Of a stretch of DNA of 64,000 bases, positions 11,761 through 25,185 are shown in pieces. The stretch is from positions 15,686,001 through 15,750,000 of the forward strand of contig OX327686.1 in NCBI GenBank assembly GCA_946807835.1, in the 5' to 3' direction. This DNA is from Ailanthus altissimus. Lineage: Eukaryota; Streptophyta; Magnoliopsida; Sapindales; Simaroubaceae. Under the pieces are notes generated by a model. That model was not told where the DNA came from. It saw nothing but the letters and a program-made list of their open reading frames with translations, and did no database searches. A program made the position numbers and the translations under genes. Position 1 is the stretch's first letter; the number at the start of each line of letters is the position of its first letter.

Positions 11761-14118
11761 TGTGAGTGATTTTAAACCTAAGGTGCATGCATGTGGGTTT
11801 ATGTATATCATTCAAATATAGAATACATATCACATACATACATACATAGTGGATAAGCGGAATATAAATTACTCAATAATAAACACAAATAAACTTTACA
11901 TGTTATCTCAACGTAAAATACATCAGGATTGAGAAATAATACCTTGTCAAGCATTTGGTATTTGGTCGAAACAGAATACCCACCTTTGAAGCAACTCATT
12001 CACAATTCTAGTTCCTCAACACAGTGGGTTTGAGGAAGCTAGAATAGTAGCTTTTTCAGTAAAAGATTCAACTCTTGAATCTTTGTTTCTACTTTATAGT
12101 ATGGGTAACAAAAAAAAATGGAAGAGTTGTGTTTTTGTGCTCTCAACACTTGAAAGACTTTTCTAACACTTAGCAAAATTCACTTCTCTCACTTCCCTTA
12201 ACCCCTTGTACAAATGTTTTGATAATTAATTGTTCTTTTATTTTTTTATTATTTTATATCATTTTCTCGCCTATTGGCATTCATTATATTTTGCCATTAA
12301 TATTTTGTTTATTATTATCTTTCATTTTCTCACCTAATGACATCCATTATGTTTGCCATTAGTTTTTGTTTACTATTATTTACAATAAACCAAATGAAAA
12401 TAAAACAGAATGGAAAATCATTTAAATGAACTTGGCCTTAATCTAGACCAAATAAGAAAATACTTTCTTATTATTAAGAAATATCTTAAGACCTACCATT
12501 AATAAATGCCACCCATTTATACTTATTATTTCATTTAATAAATATTAAACAAATGATTTAATCATATTAAATCATGGTAGAAACATATGCCAATTTAAAT
12601 AAAAAATTAATTATTTGATTTTAATTTAAATAATAATATCATATATTATTATTTTATTCGATAAGCATTTTAATGAATAAAATAATGATATTATTTGTCC
12701 AACAAATAAAGTCATTTTGGTAATTTTCAAATTAAAAAATAGTCGGCCCACATGTGCTATGTGTCAACATCCCACTTGTCAACAACTAATTGTTAACTAA
12801 TTGATGTACTTAACTCTTAAGTCTTGACACGTGCACGACCGGAGGGAAACCGAAGTAAATGTCCAGCCTGCTAGATCAAACTATTTAATCCAGTATGGTG
12901 CCTTAGTGCACAATAAGTACACTTCATATTCTGAGACTCTCTAGGTCCACTTCTGATTTGTCAAATAGAACTATTCTGTGAGTACGAGATCAATACCCCA
13001 TGCACGCGTCACAGATATTACAAATCAGTGCAGTAGACCATACAAGTTGAGGTCATAATGCATACGTATAATCCTTCCACCAATTATATCCTAGAAGATC
13101 AGGGATATAAATCACTACCGTTAAATCCCTATGTGTTTATCCGTGAACTTATCTCCAAACACGTATCTTAATAAAAAATATATGCAAACACTTTTACAAT
13201 ATTATTTAACCCTGTAGAAAATTCTTTTCCTGAGTCCGTTGCTTATGGCCATAAGACTTTTTAAGATACAGTCTCTGAGCATCCGGATATATAACTCATC
13301 TATATGAGCTGACCGATTTCATATCTGTACACATCGAACTCTATAAGCATCAGACTATACCCAGCGACACCTAGCAATCACACCATGAAAGATTTGTGAC
13401 ATGTGTGAAACCAAAGTATGATGGATCACTTACAAGTCAACTGTGGTACTCAGGTCAAAGGACCATGTATACTACTCAACTCGAAAGGACCTTTCATTAA
13501 CGACTTAATGGGATGTCTATTGGGGTTCTCGTTGAGTCTGTTCAGTATTTAGTCCTTACTGAACATCTGTATGCTATACGAACTTTCAGTAAGTCCATGA
13601 TCAACTAAGAACAACCATCTAGACTATCTAGGTATAGTATACACTGGTCTATGTAAAAGGATTCTCCCGTCAGACCTGTATCGATGAATTAATACTAGGA
13701 ACATATAATTTGAGAATAGACTTACATAATAAAAAATTTTATCACCTATTATAACTCTTGCAACTATATTATTACTAATGTATTCTTAGGTCTTTGTACT
13801 GTCACAGATAAGATTTTAACACTTAGACTTCACTTTGTATTGTCACAGATAAGATTCTAACACGTAGACTTCACTAATGAATATAACATGCTAACCCTTT
13901 AGCATTTATAGTTTTCAGTGATGTTAACTCTTAACATTGATCTAAGCTTTTTTAGACCAAATTTAAACTCTTTCAGATCTTATAATATCTGTAGTGTCAC
14001 AAGCATTAAACCATTTAATAATAGTAATTAGCATTTTAACAAATAATGAACTGGATAAATATTATAAAATAAAATATTCATACAACAATAGGATGACACG
14101 TGAGCAAAAATTCCATCA
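11761..14118 (-). mobile_element. 3' LTR of copia B
   Basis: Reads TGTGAGTGATTT at its left edge (reverse complement of the LTR end) and ..CCATCA at its right edge. Homologous along its length to 25,186-27,707, same orientation, with copia coding sequence between them. Pol ends directly beside it, with a purine-rich stretch at about 14,119-14,128. The outer flank is ATAAC (11,756-11,760), matching GTAAC beyond the other LTR (27,708-27,712) at 4 of 5 bases. 2,358 bp; lacks the 212-bp duplication seen in the 5' copy. Confidence 0.88.
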
Positions 14119-14207
14119 AACTCTCACTTGCTCTAATACCATTCATAGTGGTATCTTATACCCATATACTCCACGTGTTTCTCAAACACCTTCGATGTTA
14201 AGGCCTT
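14119..14207 (-). pseudogene. Copia B: extreme C-terminus of pol and polypurine tract
   Basis: Minus-strand translation gives a KVFEKHVEYMGIRYH-like tail, the normal end of copia RNase H. It joins in frame to ..VADPLTKAL read from 16,936 upward once the solo LTR at 14,208-16,935 is removed. Confidence 0.7.
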
Positions 14208-16935
14208 TGTCACGCCCCAGACCCAAAAGATCTGACACACGACATCACTTACATTCATTCAATAATACTTAAACATTCATTTTAATTTCTTTCATAATTA
14301 TAGCAATTGAATTATGACTGGGACAATTAGTAAACCGGAGATACGCAGAGTTTTCTCAGAGATTAACACTCTACTACGTCACCAGTAGCAACTTTGTTAC
14401 CGGAAGCCCAGAATATATTCATTGTAAATTCTTACTTAAAATCAATCCATTACTATACTTGGTGAAACTTAAACTAAGTCCAACCACACACAATAAAATA
14501 ATACATAGGTATTTATTCACTAGGGACAAATCAAATATCTTATCCCACGTGTCCCCAAATGAAACACTTAGCAACCTAACAACTTAGGGAACCCAAGGAG
14601 CAGCAGAAGCCTTGCCAAATCCGCTAAGCACACATGTACCTTATTTACCTGAAATCACCATAAACTATAATGAGTATAAAACTCAATAAGCATACTAGTT
14701 TTTCATATATCAAATACAAATATATATATATATATATGTGTACACAATGCATATGTATGGTATGCTGTGATCAATCAAAATCATAATCTTATCAAATCAC
14801 ATATCATGTAAGCACTTACACATTCTTTCAAAAAACATAATAGGAATACCATCACTCAACTACTACTTAGTAGGACTTACATATCATATATCACATAATG
14901 AGCCAAATGTCACTCGTAGGTGACATACCGTATGAGAGGAATAGTACAAGTGAGGTCTTGAAATTACACACATATAATGCTTATGCCCGAAGGTAAAAGC
15001 CAAACCCTCACCCTGATCATCGGTGAGTCCTCTCACATGCACCAATACACCACCACACGAATGTGATGACTCACACTTCCCTTAGGTACCAATAGGATCC
15101 TCCCTACATACAGAACACATAACATATACCAATCCCGAAGGAAAGGCCACACATAAAGGCTCCACAAATCACATAAAATGCCTACTAAGTTAACAGTGAG
15201 TTCAAGTACCCTCAAAACACAAAATATTTCTCATGGACATATTACACTTCAAAAGCTTTCTTTGTTAAACATATCTTATTTTGAAAGCTCACTTTCAAAA
15301 AACACATGTATGTCCATGCTCAATGTCAATGCTCACATTTATAAACATATATTTACATTTCATATCAAAACATACTTTGACATAACATAAACATATTCTT
15401 AACCATATTTACAAATTCATTCATAACACTTACTATGTTTATTGTGATTCCAGTAAAAAGTCTAGTATACTTACCTCTTAACACTTTCAGCTACAAGACT
15501 TAAATCTCCTTAACCTATCAATGGAGATTAATCCTTTCATAAGCCTCACAATTCACACAAAATACTTTAAATAGCTTACAAAATTATACACAATGCATTT
15601 ATCACATCAAATTGGTCTAAATACTTGGTTTCTCAAAACCTGTCATTTTGACCACTTACACTTCACAAAATTTTCTAATACATCAAATGATGTCCAATTA
15701 CTCCAAAATCAGAATATATCATTCTCTACTCATATATACTTCTTATATATGAATATTATATCAAAATTCGTACACAATCCATTCCATACACACCATCGAA
15801 TCCAAACTACAAACCTGACAGGATCAAGATACTTACTGAACAGTATTCAATCTCCCAATTTTATAAAATCATATACTAACTCAAAAATTATAAAACTACT
15901 ACATAATTACTCTTAACACATATCTCAGTCCATGATAAATATTTCTCTTCCAAATCACTTCCAAAAATATTTTAAAACTATTTTATTCCATAGCTTTAAA
16001 AATCTGTTAATCAAATACTGTAATGAGCGGATATACTTTAGAAAATCATAACATTTCAACCACATTGATCTAAATTCTCAATTCCGAGTATATCATATTA
16101 GACATATAAAATTATCATATTCCACAAATTCGTAATTTTTGAAGATCATTCAGTAGGACAAACATTGTTCGTCACTATATTATACTGTTTATATAGGAAA
16201 TTTCCAGAATTTTAGGGTCATTTTGGTAAATTCACAACAAATTCAATTTCTGGAATTTTGAATCGATTCAAAGTCTCAGATGATCCTAAACATGTCTAAT
16301 TTCATATACTCAAAACTCAAAACCAGAATCGAATCACAACAATTTATAAAATTCTTGGATCAAGAGACTATCAAGCAGAAATTCTACAATCCATCATGAT
16401 TTATCAAACTATCTTATAGATCATCATCAATTCTCAAAATATCATACGAAATACACATCAAATCCTCAATTATACATATTTTCAGAAATCAAAACTTAAA
16501 GAAATTAACATAATTAACACCAATAAATTGAGAAATAGTTGTGATATACCTCTTAAAATCCAAAATTCCAATTTCTTCTTCTTTTTCTTCTCCTTCTTCT
16601 CTTTCTCTCCCCTCTTTTCTCTCTTCTCTCTCTCTAAAAGAGGTAGCTCGACCAAAATGAGAGAATTAGGGTTTTAAAAGTGTATTTTTATACTAAGTGG
16701 CTAATTTTTAGTATTTACAAATTTACCCCCAAAACTTTCAAAGTATTACAATTTGGTCCCTAAAATAAATCTAAAGTCTTGCAATTAAACCCAATGCTAA
16801 TAGTATCACCTTAACCTATACAAACACTACTAATAACAATATATAAATCAAGTATCACCAACATACAAATAAAATACGTATATTTATACATATATAAATA
16901 CTTATTCTTACCAGTCGTGGATACTGGTTACTACA
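14208..16935 (-). mobile_element. Solo LTR, probable Ty3/gypsy chromovirus type, perfect TSD
   Basis: On the minus strand begins TGTAGTAACCAG and ends TCTGGGGCGTGACA; flanked by identical GCCTT (14,203-14,207 and 16,936-16,940). 2,728 bp with no coding domain. The start and end style, and the stretch read on minus as 'attgagttttatactcatt' before 'caggtaa', fit chromovirus (Tekay-like) LTRs; the family is inferred from style only. Contains an AT dinucleotide run (about 14,721-14,738) and a CT-rich run (about 16,560-16,640). Inserted in the end of copia B pol. Confidence 0.92.
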
Positions 16936-18014
16936 GCCTTAGTCAGTGGGTCCGCTACATTATTTACAGAGTCAATTATACACATTATTACATCTCCCCT
17001 AGCCAAGATTTCTCTAATTATGTAGTATTTCCTCTCCACATGTTTAGATCCCTAGTGCGCTCTTGGCTTTTTTACTTATGCAATAACTCTGTTGTTCTTG
17101 CAGAATAAAAGGATAAGATTCATTGAGTTTGGGATAATCCCGAGCTCGATGACAAACTTACATATCCACGCTGCTTTATTTGCTACCTCAGAGGGTGCAA
17201 TATATTTCGCTTTAGTTGTTGAATCAGCTATAGATCCTTGTTTTGTGCTTTTCCAACTTATTGCAACACCGTTGTGGATAAATACATATTCATATGTAGA
17301 CTTTCTATCATTTGGATCAGACTTAAAGTCTGAATTTGTGTATCCCCTAACCTGTAAATCACTTTCTTTATAAATGAGAAACTTTTCCTTTGTGCCTTTA
17401 AGGTATTTAAGGACATGTTTGACTGCTATCCAATGGTTGTCACCTGGATTAAATTGATATCGGCTAGTAACACTTACAGCCATGCTGATGTTGGGTTTTG
17501 TGCATATCATAGCATACATCAGACTACCAACAGCCGATGCATATGGAATCTTAGACATTCTAACTCTTTCATCTTCAGTCTGAGGAGACATTCTCCTCGA
17601 AAGATGAATGTTATGTCTAAAAGGTACATTAGCTGTCTTACAATTAGTAAAATTGTACCTTTCAAGGACACTATTGATGTATAATGATTGGAAGAGTCCT
17701 ATCAGCTTCCTAACTCTATCTCTACAAAGTTTTATACCCAGTATATAGAAAGCCTTACCCAAGTCCTTCATGGAGAAATTTTTGTTTAGATAACTCTTGA
17801 CTAATTGTAACATACCAATATCATTCCCAATGATCAGTATGTTATTCACGTATAGAATTAAGAAGACAACCATGCTCTCACTGACCTTTTTATACACACA
17901 TGGTTCCTCATCATTTTTGATGAAACTAAATCCTTTAATTACCTCAATAAAACGAGGGTTCCAACTCGAGGAAGCATGCTTAAGCCCATAAATGGACTTC
18001 TTCAGTTTGCACAC
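16936..18014 (-). pseudogene. Copia B: RT C-terminal half and RNase H
   Basis: Open for 312 codons (17,076-18,014), then a stop replaces a Gln codon and similarity continues to 16,936 (SKHVERKYYIIREI, then VADPLTKAL). Blocks in order: CKLKKSIYGLKHASSSW; the RT catalytic box, YVDD in active copies, reads YVNN (17,841-17,846); DLGKAFYILGI; PYASAVGSLMYAMICTKPNI; RNase H GYTNSDFKSDPNDRKST (usual Asp now Asn); ADSTTKAKYIA (usual Glu residues now Lys); FCKNN. The long frame survives but nearly every catalytic acid is gone. On minus, the RT changes are G-to-A. Confidence 0.88.
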
Positions 18015-18690
18015 TAGACCTGTGGATTGGCTGGATGCAAAACCTTCAGGTTATTCTATGTATATCTCTTCCTCGAGATATCTATTCAGGAATGTTGTCT
18101 TTACATCCATCTGTCAAATCTAATAGTCATAATATGTAGCAATAGCCAATAAAATTTGTATTGACTTCAACATTACTATCGGTGCAAAGGTTTCCTCATA
18201 ATCAATCCCAGATTGTTGAGAATAACCTTTTGCAAATAGTCGGGCTTTGAAGGTCTCTACCTTTCCATCGGGCCTATGCTTCCACTGGGAAATCCATTTA
18301 CAACCGACAGGAACTATTCTTTCAAGAAGCTCAACCAAATCCCAGACTTGATTATAATGAATTAAGTCAATTTCGGATTTTATGGCTTCTTGCCATTTTT
18401 TCGAGTCGATGTCTAACATCGCATCCTTATAGATTAATGGATCGTTTTCTTCTATTAAGAAAACTCTAAGTGCACTTTTATGTATCTGACCACACTTAGT
18501 AGGTGGCCTGGATATTCTTTCAGACCTACGTAGAGGGTATGTTAAAGGTATTCCGCTCAATTGATTTTGAGATTCCATCTCAGGTTCATGTTCTCTTTGA
18601 TTGGCTTCTTCAAGCACAATCTTTCTACAACCTCCACGATCCATGAGAAACTCTTTCTCAAGGAAAGTGACATATCAAGAAACAAACACA
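18015..18690 (-). pseudogene. Copia B: RT N-terminal half
   Basis: The 174-codon stretch 18,120-18,644 (minus) holds the linker with YPLRRSERISRPPTK, then the RT fingers: VGCKWISQWKHRPDGKVETF, KARLFAKGYSQQ and GIDYEETFAPIVMLKSIQIL. Beyond 18,120 similarity continues with stops (..QMDVKTTFLN, LEEEIYIE, stop, PEGF) into the next fragment. One stop corresponds to the Trp in the IWQMDVK-type motif (TGG to TGA), another to a Gln codon (CAA to TAA). Confidence 0.85.
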
Positions 18691-19480
18691 TTTTACTCCT
18701 CAAGATCATAGAATTGGTATCCTATTGAATTTTTGGGATACCCAACAAACCGATACTTATACCTCCTGGGTGCAAGTTTTTCATGTTGCGTAACTTTTAC
18801 ATAAGCATGACAGTCCCAAATCTTAAAGTATTTAAGACTTGGTTTCTTTCCATTCAACATCTCATATGGAGTGGTTGGAATAGCTTTAGATGGAACTCTG
18901 TTCAATATATGAGCAGCAGTTTCCAAAGCATAACCCCAAAGATATTCAGGTAGATCGATAAAGCTCATCATCGATCGAACTATATCCAATAAAGTCTGGT
19001 TTCTCCTCTCTGACACACCATTGTGTTATGGAGTACCTGAAGGAGTATACTGAGCTAGAATCCTATTCTTTTTTAAATAATCAAAAAATTCACTGCTCAT
19101 GTACTCACTACCTTGATATGATCGAAGGCATTTGACATACATCCTGGTTTGTTTCTCTACCTCAAGTCTAAACACTTTGAACTTTTCAAACATTTCTAAC
19201 TTGTGTTTCATAAGAAACACATACCTGTATTGTGACAAATCATTGATAAAGGTAACAAAGTATCGAAATCCACCCATTGCAGTGTGATTCATTAGACTAC
19301 ATATATACTATGTATTAGTTCCAATAAATCAGTGGCACGATGTCCAACACCAGTGAATGGATATTTAGTCATTTTTTCTTGAATACAATATTCACAAACT
19401 AGGTAAAGTTCTATGGTCAGATCAGGTATCCGACCACCAGACGGGTTAGGCATCTCACACCTATATGACTTAATCTCATG
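18691..19480 (-). pseudogene. Copia B: integrase
   Basis: Two open stretches (18,693-19,016 and 19,026-19,292) plus the zinc-binding end up to about 19,486. Recognisable: CEYCIQEKM; GFRYFVTFINDLSQYRYVFL; QYTPSGTP; VSERRNQTLLDIVRSMM; LNRVPSKAIPTTPYEML. Of the D,D,E triad, the first Asp region (expected LELIHSD) reads LELIHSI, the second (expected RSD-G) reads RSYQG, and the Glu of VSERRN is kept. It cannot catalyse strand transfer. Confidence 0.85.
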
Positions 19481-19870
19481 TACCACAATTCAGTATCATT
19501 TAAAGCTTGTCCACTATTATTAGTGCTACCCTGTACATTCATTACATTTCTCGTTGTATCCAAAATATAATGCCCATTAATTAACTGACACTCAGCTAAT
19601 AAAACATCAAATATATCATATAAATATAAAGAATGATTCTTAATATACATATGATGCCCTTCACTGTGAAGTACAGGAAGAGAGATAATCTGTTTGATCA
19701 TAGCAGACACAAAATAACAGTTATAAAGTATAGCAATTTTATCACAAGGGAGAATCAAATCATAATGTCCTATAGCCTCAACCCATAGGAGATCACCATT
19801 TCCTACTCGAAGCTGTACCTCTCCCAGCTATAGCAATCTAACTTTCTTCAGACCTTACAATATATTGCAG
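19417..19870 (-). pseudogene. Copia B: GAG-pre-integrase domain
   Basis: The 113-codon stretch 19,417-19,758 contains NHSLYLYDIFDVLLAE, GHYILDTTRNVMNVQ and ELWYMRLSHIG, the last being the start of the integrase zinc-binding H-H-C-C module. It continues with a frame change to about 19,870. Same domain as 7,480-7,880 in copia A. Confidence 0.8.
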
Positions 19871-19979
19871 ATGTGAGAAGGACTTGCGGTATCTAATACC
19901 TAACCAATACTAGCATCAAATACTAAAGAAATGTCAATAATGGGAAAGATAATACCTAAGGGGTCTTCTTCATAATGGC

Positions 19980-20072
19980 AAGGTATTTAGGGCAGTTGCA
20001 TTTCCAGTGCCTATTATTACTGCAATGAAAGCATTTGTCTTTCACTTTCGGTTTCTCCAGTAGTTTGGATAT
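19980..20072 (-). pseudogene. Copia B: gag zinc knuckle
   Basis: The minus strand reads CFHCSNNRHWKCNC (near 19,993-20,035), an intact CX2CX4HX4C knuckle that in a live element would bind its RNA. Interrupted at 20,073 by a solo gypsy LTR; gag resumes at 21,437. Confidence 0.8.
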
Positions 20073-21431
20073 TGATAAGGCGTAATTGTATAAACTATTT
20101 TATCTTCCTAACTTGATATTTGTTCAATTTATCTCAATAATTGGGCTATTTATGCGTATTAATGTTGTTTCATAGGTTGAAGCATTATCGGAGCAAAAAT
20201 ACCGGAAAACGGACGCAAATCGGAGCATTAGAGATAAAAATACGAATGGAGCATTAGAGATAAAAGTACCACTGTAGCAACAGTGCAGCGCCGCAGCGCT
20301 GGATTTCAGCGCCGCGGCGCCGATTGCAGAAACTGAGCGCCGCAGCGCCAAATCGCAGCGCCGCGGCGCCGGGACCTGGGCAACAAGTTTTGACAAGTTC
20401 CTGAAAATCAGGTAACCCAAAAGCAGCCCAAAATGCGCCCTAATTCCGTGCTCTTACCTATTTATTTGCTCAAAACTTACATTTTGAGGAGGACTCCAGC
20501 TGGGACAGCAGCTGGAAACACAAAGAAACACCTAACTTCTAAGTTTGAAGAAATCAAAGAGGAGGGAAGCAAGCTTCAACAACAAAGGCATTTGACAGGG
20601 ATGTCTTCTTTGCTTTGATTCTTTACTTGTTGTAAGATGTTTAGTTTACATGTATTGATGGAATTAGCTTCAAGATTGTGTAGTTTAATGATGAGCTAAT
20701 TTCGTTCATCTATGATTACATCCTTGAACTCATTATGTGATTGATTTTAGTTCTCTCTTTTATGGTATTAATTCAGCTTTTGATATATTCATTGTGCTTG
20801 TGCTTAATGCTATTTGATTACTTGGCCAGTGGTTAAATTGATCTAGAAATGCTTAAATAAACTTGACAAAGGCATTTAGGTATTTAGTCTTAAGCATATT
20901 GATGCATGATCATAGTGTAGTACACTTGAGTTTCATATGAGATAGACATATACTCATAAGGCATGTATGGCTCATAAAACTTGTGCTTAATGAATTTTGT
21001 TCAATTTATTTATCATAGACATATAGATATTTGATTGGATGGAATAGATTCACTTGACCTGCAAAAGAGGCTTGTGATGTGTTGAGTGTTTTGGTCAATA
21101 TATCAAGTTGAGAACCAATAAACATCAAAGAGATTCTGCTGAATTTATTTGCATAATGGGGGATAGTTTGTAATCCTAGGATTTCTCATATTGAATATAA
21201 TTTGTTGGTAATTTAGTTTATCACTTAGCATAATTAAGTTGTTCTTTTACTTGAGTAGTTTAATCATCATACATTAAATCATTTTCTGGATAATAGTAGA
21301 AAGATACCATTTCGGTACTTAAACTAGAAAAGATAAATCATTCTCTGTGGGATCGACACTCTACTTATCATATATTACTTGTTGCGACAACGTGCACTTG
21401 CGCTAATTTGTGTTATAGAAATCACACAACA
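20073..21431 (+). mobile_element. Solo Athila-like gypsy LTR with perfect TSD
   Basis: Begins TGATAAGGCG and ends ATCACACAACA; flanked by GATAT at 20,068-20,072 and 21,432-21,436. 1,359 bp. Near 20,285-20,375 it has four GC-rich palindromic repeats of the type GCGCCGCGGCGCC, with CpG sites intact. The end contains 'gggatcgacactct' and 'cgtgcacttgcg'. It sits in copia B gag, which is contiguous once the LTR is removed. Confidence 0.93.
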
Positions 21432-21436
21432 GATAT

Positions 21437-21778
21437 CTATCGCTACTAAGGATCGATCTTGGGTGTGTGCCTCACCTTTCTTTTCTTCTTCCCTCTGAAC
21501 TTCCTAGAAGCCCTAAGGGTCGAAGATGAAGCACCATAAATAAGGAGGGCTAAGCCTCCTTTATGTATGTCTTAATCCACTGTCTTCAGTATATTATAAA
21601 GATCAGCGTAAGTAGGGGTGATTCTTTGCATATTACAATTTATGATAAACTGTGCAAATGACCCAGGCAGTGACTAGAGAATCAAATTATTTCCCAGGTT
21701 ATTGCTCAAAGAGATGTCTATGAACTCAAGCCTCTCGATTAATCCTATCATCTTAAGAACATGATGAGTCACTACACT
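21437..21778 (-). pseudogene. Copia B: gag middle part
   Basis: Parallel to 8,080-8,390 of copia A, with common stretches 'ttcttcttccct', 'acttcctagaag' and 'gatgaagcacc' / 'gatgaagtacc'. No long frame. Cut at 21,779 by another LTR. The gag N-terminus (MT..L.ILD start seen in copia A) was not found beyond the insertion, so about 400 bp were probably lost earlier. Confidence 0.65.
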
Positions 21779-24550
21779 TGACAGGACCCGACCCGAGACC
21801 CTCTACTATAGATCTCAGCGGCCCTGCCGGGCACCCCGACGGAAGTTCCTCCGAACCTAACTGGGTAAGTTAAGAAATTCCGCGAGGCGAACCCCTTTTT
21901 AATTCTTGTTACTACTAAGAAGATCTAGTAATATACATGAAAACGACTTTTTAATTTTAAAAACAAACGGACAGAGTTTCCCCTGTTTTTCGGAAAATTC
22001 ACATAAACCTGCAAAGAAATTTCACTTCTAATTCCAACACATCTCAATTCTACCAATTCGGACCTCCGGTCCTTTTCAAATCAAATCCAACACAACTCAA
22101 TTATTTCGTGTAAATCATAAAATAAGCATAATCATAAAAGTAAAAATAATCATCATAAACTGGAAATCTCTTCTTCTTGATTCAACACATACTTACAAAT
22201 ATACATGCCTACAACTATTATGCATAAAGTAAAGAGTGCTATTAGCACATTTACATGTACAAAAATTATCTTTGGATTCGGCCCACTACTCGGCGATAGG
22301 AGAATCAGCAGCTTGCGTTCTGAGACCTGCACCTGGGAAAGGGGTTTAAAACATAAAACATAAAACGAGTGAGCTAAAGGAGCTCAGTGAGTGTAAATGA
22401 GAATTTAATTTCAAGAATATTATACAAAGATAGCAATTTTCTAAAGTACATGCAGAAATTATGCTTCTAAAACGGATGTAAAATTGTAAAACGGTTTATA
22501 ATATCATATGCCAATGAAATCTTGCCGAGCGGGTTTTATCTACATCTTTGGAAAACTATATTCAGAATCTGTATAACATAATAACTACTGTGTGCATATA
22601 AATGCATAAATGCTATCGGTAAATCGAAAACTAGTAAAATCCTCGCTCGGCCATTTTCTTTCTAAATTGTACCAATGGTAACCCTAAAGCTCTATACCCA
22701 CGCAGCGACTCAACTAGCACCGCATACGTGAGTAGGTCACGGAGCACCTCAACTAGCAGCACCCACAGTGACATCTCAAGATATCTCACTGGCTACGCAG
22801 CGGAATCCTACATCGCATGCATATAGCGAGACAATATCCCGTACACATAGAGCGACTCACATGACTCGACATCCCAACTTCCCGGAGTTAGTGACACACC
22901 CCCAAGACCTGCCCATGTGCATGGGATATACCGGCCGGGTCTAATACAATCATCACCACTATAATCTGAGGGTACCAATGGCCTTAAAACAAATGCAGTA
23001 ATTTTCAAACTGTTTCACAAATCGATCATGTAAAAGTATGTCTATGAATATATCAAGATCATAAATCATGTTTATGCATCGAAAGCTCATAAAACATACA
23101 TAGTCATTGTGCGAAAACATAATAACCGAAAAGTAAAAGAAATGGCAGATTTCCACTCACAACCGCTCCGTGCTCAATTTCGCTCCCGATTCCTGCTCCC
23201 GTTAACGCTCTCGGTTATCCTCACCTACGCGCCATAAATGACATTTAGAACCAAATCGAACACTAGAATCTCATTTAACTACCAAATGCCCTAATCGGCA
23301 TACAAAGCCCGGAGGTAAACTACTTCCCGATTTTAGTTACGGAGCCATAATCGAAACTAACTCACCATCCGGCGCCCTGAAAATTATTGAACACCTTATC
23401 ATTTGATTGGACATACTTGCCCTTTACCTTTCCAACATGGACAATTATGTCCCATTTTCTTCATTTTTGGGTTTTTCATCAACCATATACATTCCATTCA
23501 CAAAATGCATCATTTACACACAACAATTCAATCAAAACACCACTCAATTCCTAACTTCCCTAAAGTGGCAGAATTTCACCCTAGGTTACAACACATTCCT
23601 TTTCTCAATTTCTTGTTCCAATTACAACAAAATCATGCCAATTTCATTCTAAAGCCCTAATTACAATCAATTGAAATCTCTACAACAAAATCACCAAAAA
23701 CCCTAATTCTCACCTTGCCAATTTCTTCAAATTGATGACTCCTTCAAGCTCCAAACTAGAATTTAACTCAATCTAAGCCAAGAATACACATAAGAACATC
23801 AATTAACACATTCTTGAATTCTCACTTATCAAACTCATAAAAGATGCTTTTCTTACCTCTTTTTCTTGAATTTCCACTAATAAAGACTTCAATTGAGCTT
23901 AGGGATTGGTTTGTAACCTTAATTTGGCTTGATTACACATGAAAAATCATGAAAAAAAAACTTGAATAGTCACTGTAGCAGCACCCCCTTTGAAGCTCAA
24001 ATTTCTCTTTTTTTTTTGGCTAAGTGTTGGTTTGATCTCTCTTCAAATTTCTACACACTTCTAACATATATATAGTGCTCCCTCAATTTACTATTTTGCC
24101 CTTCAACTTACTTAAAACTTCTAATTTGCCATTAGTTAAAAACTAATTATGTAATTAGTTCATTTGTAACTATTTAGTTAGAATAGTTCAAAGAACTAAC
24201 TAGAACTTCCAACTTGGCAATCCATGAGATTTCTTCTAATTGGTCCATTCTCTAATATATGGATTATGTTTCTCAACAAAGGCTTGTTCCATTCATAACC
24301 CTTAAATGGAAATTCATGTAGTAAATTAGAATTTTCTTTTCCAAGTCAATAGAGAAAAATTCTAAAAATATTCTAAGGTCGTCCGGCGCACCGATCAAGT
24401 GTGAAATTACCAAATTAGGTCTGATATCTCTCACGTTCACTATAAAGAAAATATTTCTAATAGGGTTAAAATCGAGTAACCCTACGGTGTCTTATTTGTT
24501 CTATACCGAAATCTAGGCGCCAATACTACTAATAGGGATTGGATATTACA
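21779..24550 (-). mobile_element. 2.77-kb solo LTR (family G) with perfect TSD
   Basis: On minus begins TGTAATATCC and ends GGGTCGGGTCCTGTCA; flanked by identical ACACT (21,774-21,778 and 24,551-24,555). A second, inverted copy lies at 48,130-50,781. Contains a conserved GC-richer tract near 22,880-22,940 (ccatgtgcatggg) and 'gagctcagtgagtgta' near 22,380. No pol domain. Probably a Ty3/gypsy chromovirus LTR by size and end style; that family call is inference. Confidence 0.93.
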
Positions 24551-24555
24551 ACACT

Positions 24556-25185
24556 GCCCTTAAAGAGCTAGATGTCATCCTAGCTTACACAAGTCAAATA
24601 AAATAATATTAGGAGATGTTAGTAGAAATTATTATTAAATCGCTAATAATACATTTTAAATCATGCGTATAACATTTATATATTTTTAATTTAAAATGCC
24701 CTCCCACTGTTTTACATAATGTCTTTAATCTTTCAAAATAGGATAATAACAGTTTAAACTATTTTAAACTATACAGTAGAAAGTGGACCCTATTGGCATT
24801 TTACTTGGGCCATACACTGTAGCGATCTAGGCCTTTGTAAACCTAATAGGTAGATAACTCTTATCAATTGCATCTCATGCAACTCCTACTCTTGATCTTA
24901 AATACACGTTATCCACACACTATAGGAATTTAGGGTAAGTGTATTCCAGATTAACTTGTCAATTATCAAATATATGCTACCGTTTCTGCCTGCACACTAA
25001 AGCGATCTAAGGCAATACTTTCGCATATATTTGCCTCATCTTATGTTTCACCGGTATGTCTAAATTATACCAACCAAATCTCTCACACTGTAGCAATCTT
25101 GGAAAAGATCGATATAATACAGCTAACACCGTATTGACAAGATAGATCAACAATAATAAAACACTATTTTATAATGATACCATTT
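24556..25185 (-). mobile_element. Copia B: 5' leader with primer-binding site
   Basis: Non-coding, parallel to 8,850-9,360 of copia A. Next to the 5' LTR the minus strand reads AAATGGTATCATT (25,173-25,185), a decayed match to the initiator-Met tRNA site (TGGTATC..) used by plant copia elements. Confidence 0.6.

Noticed and set aside
17076..18014. 312-codon open frame as a functional gene
   Set aside because: It is copia RT/RNase H with the catalytic residues lost and with stops on both sides. Annotated as a pseudogene.
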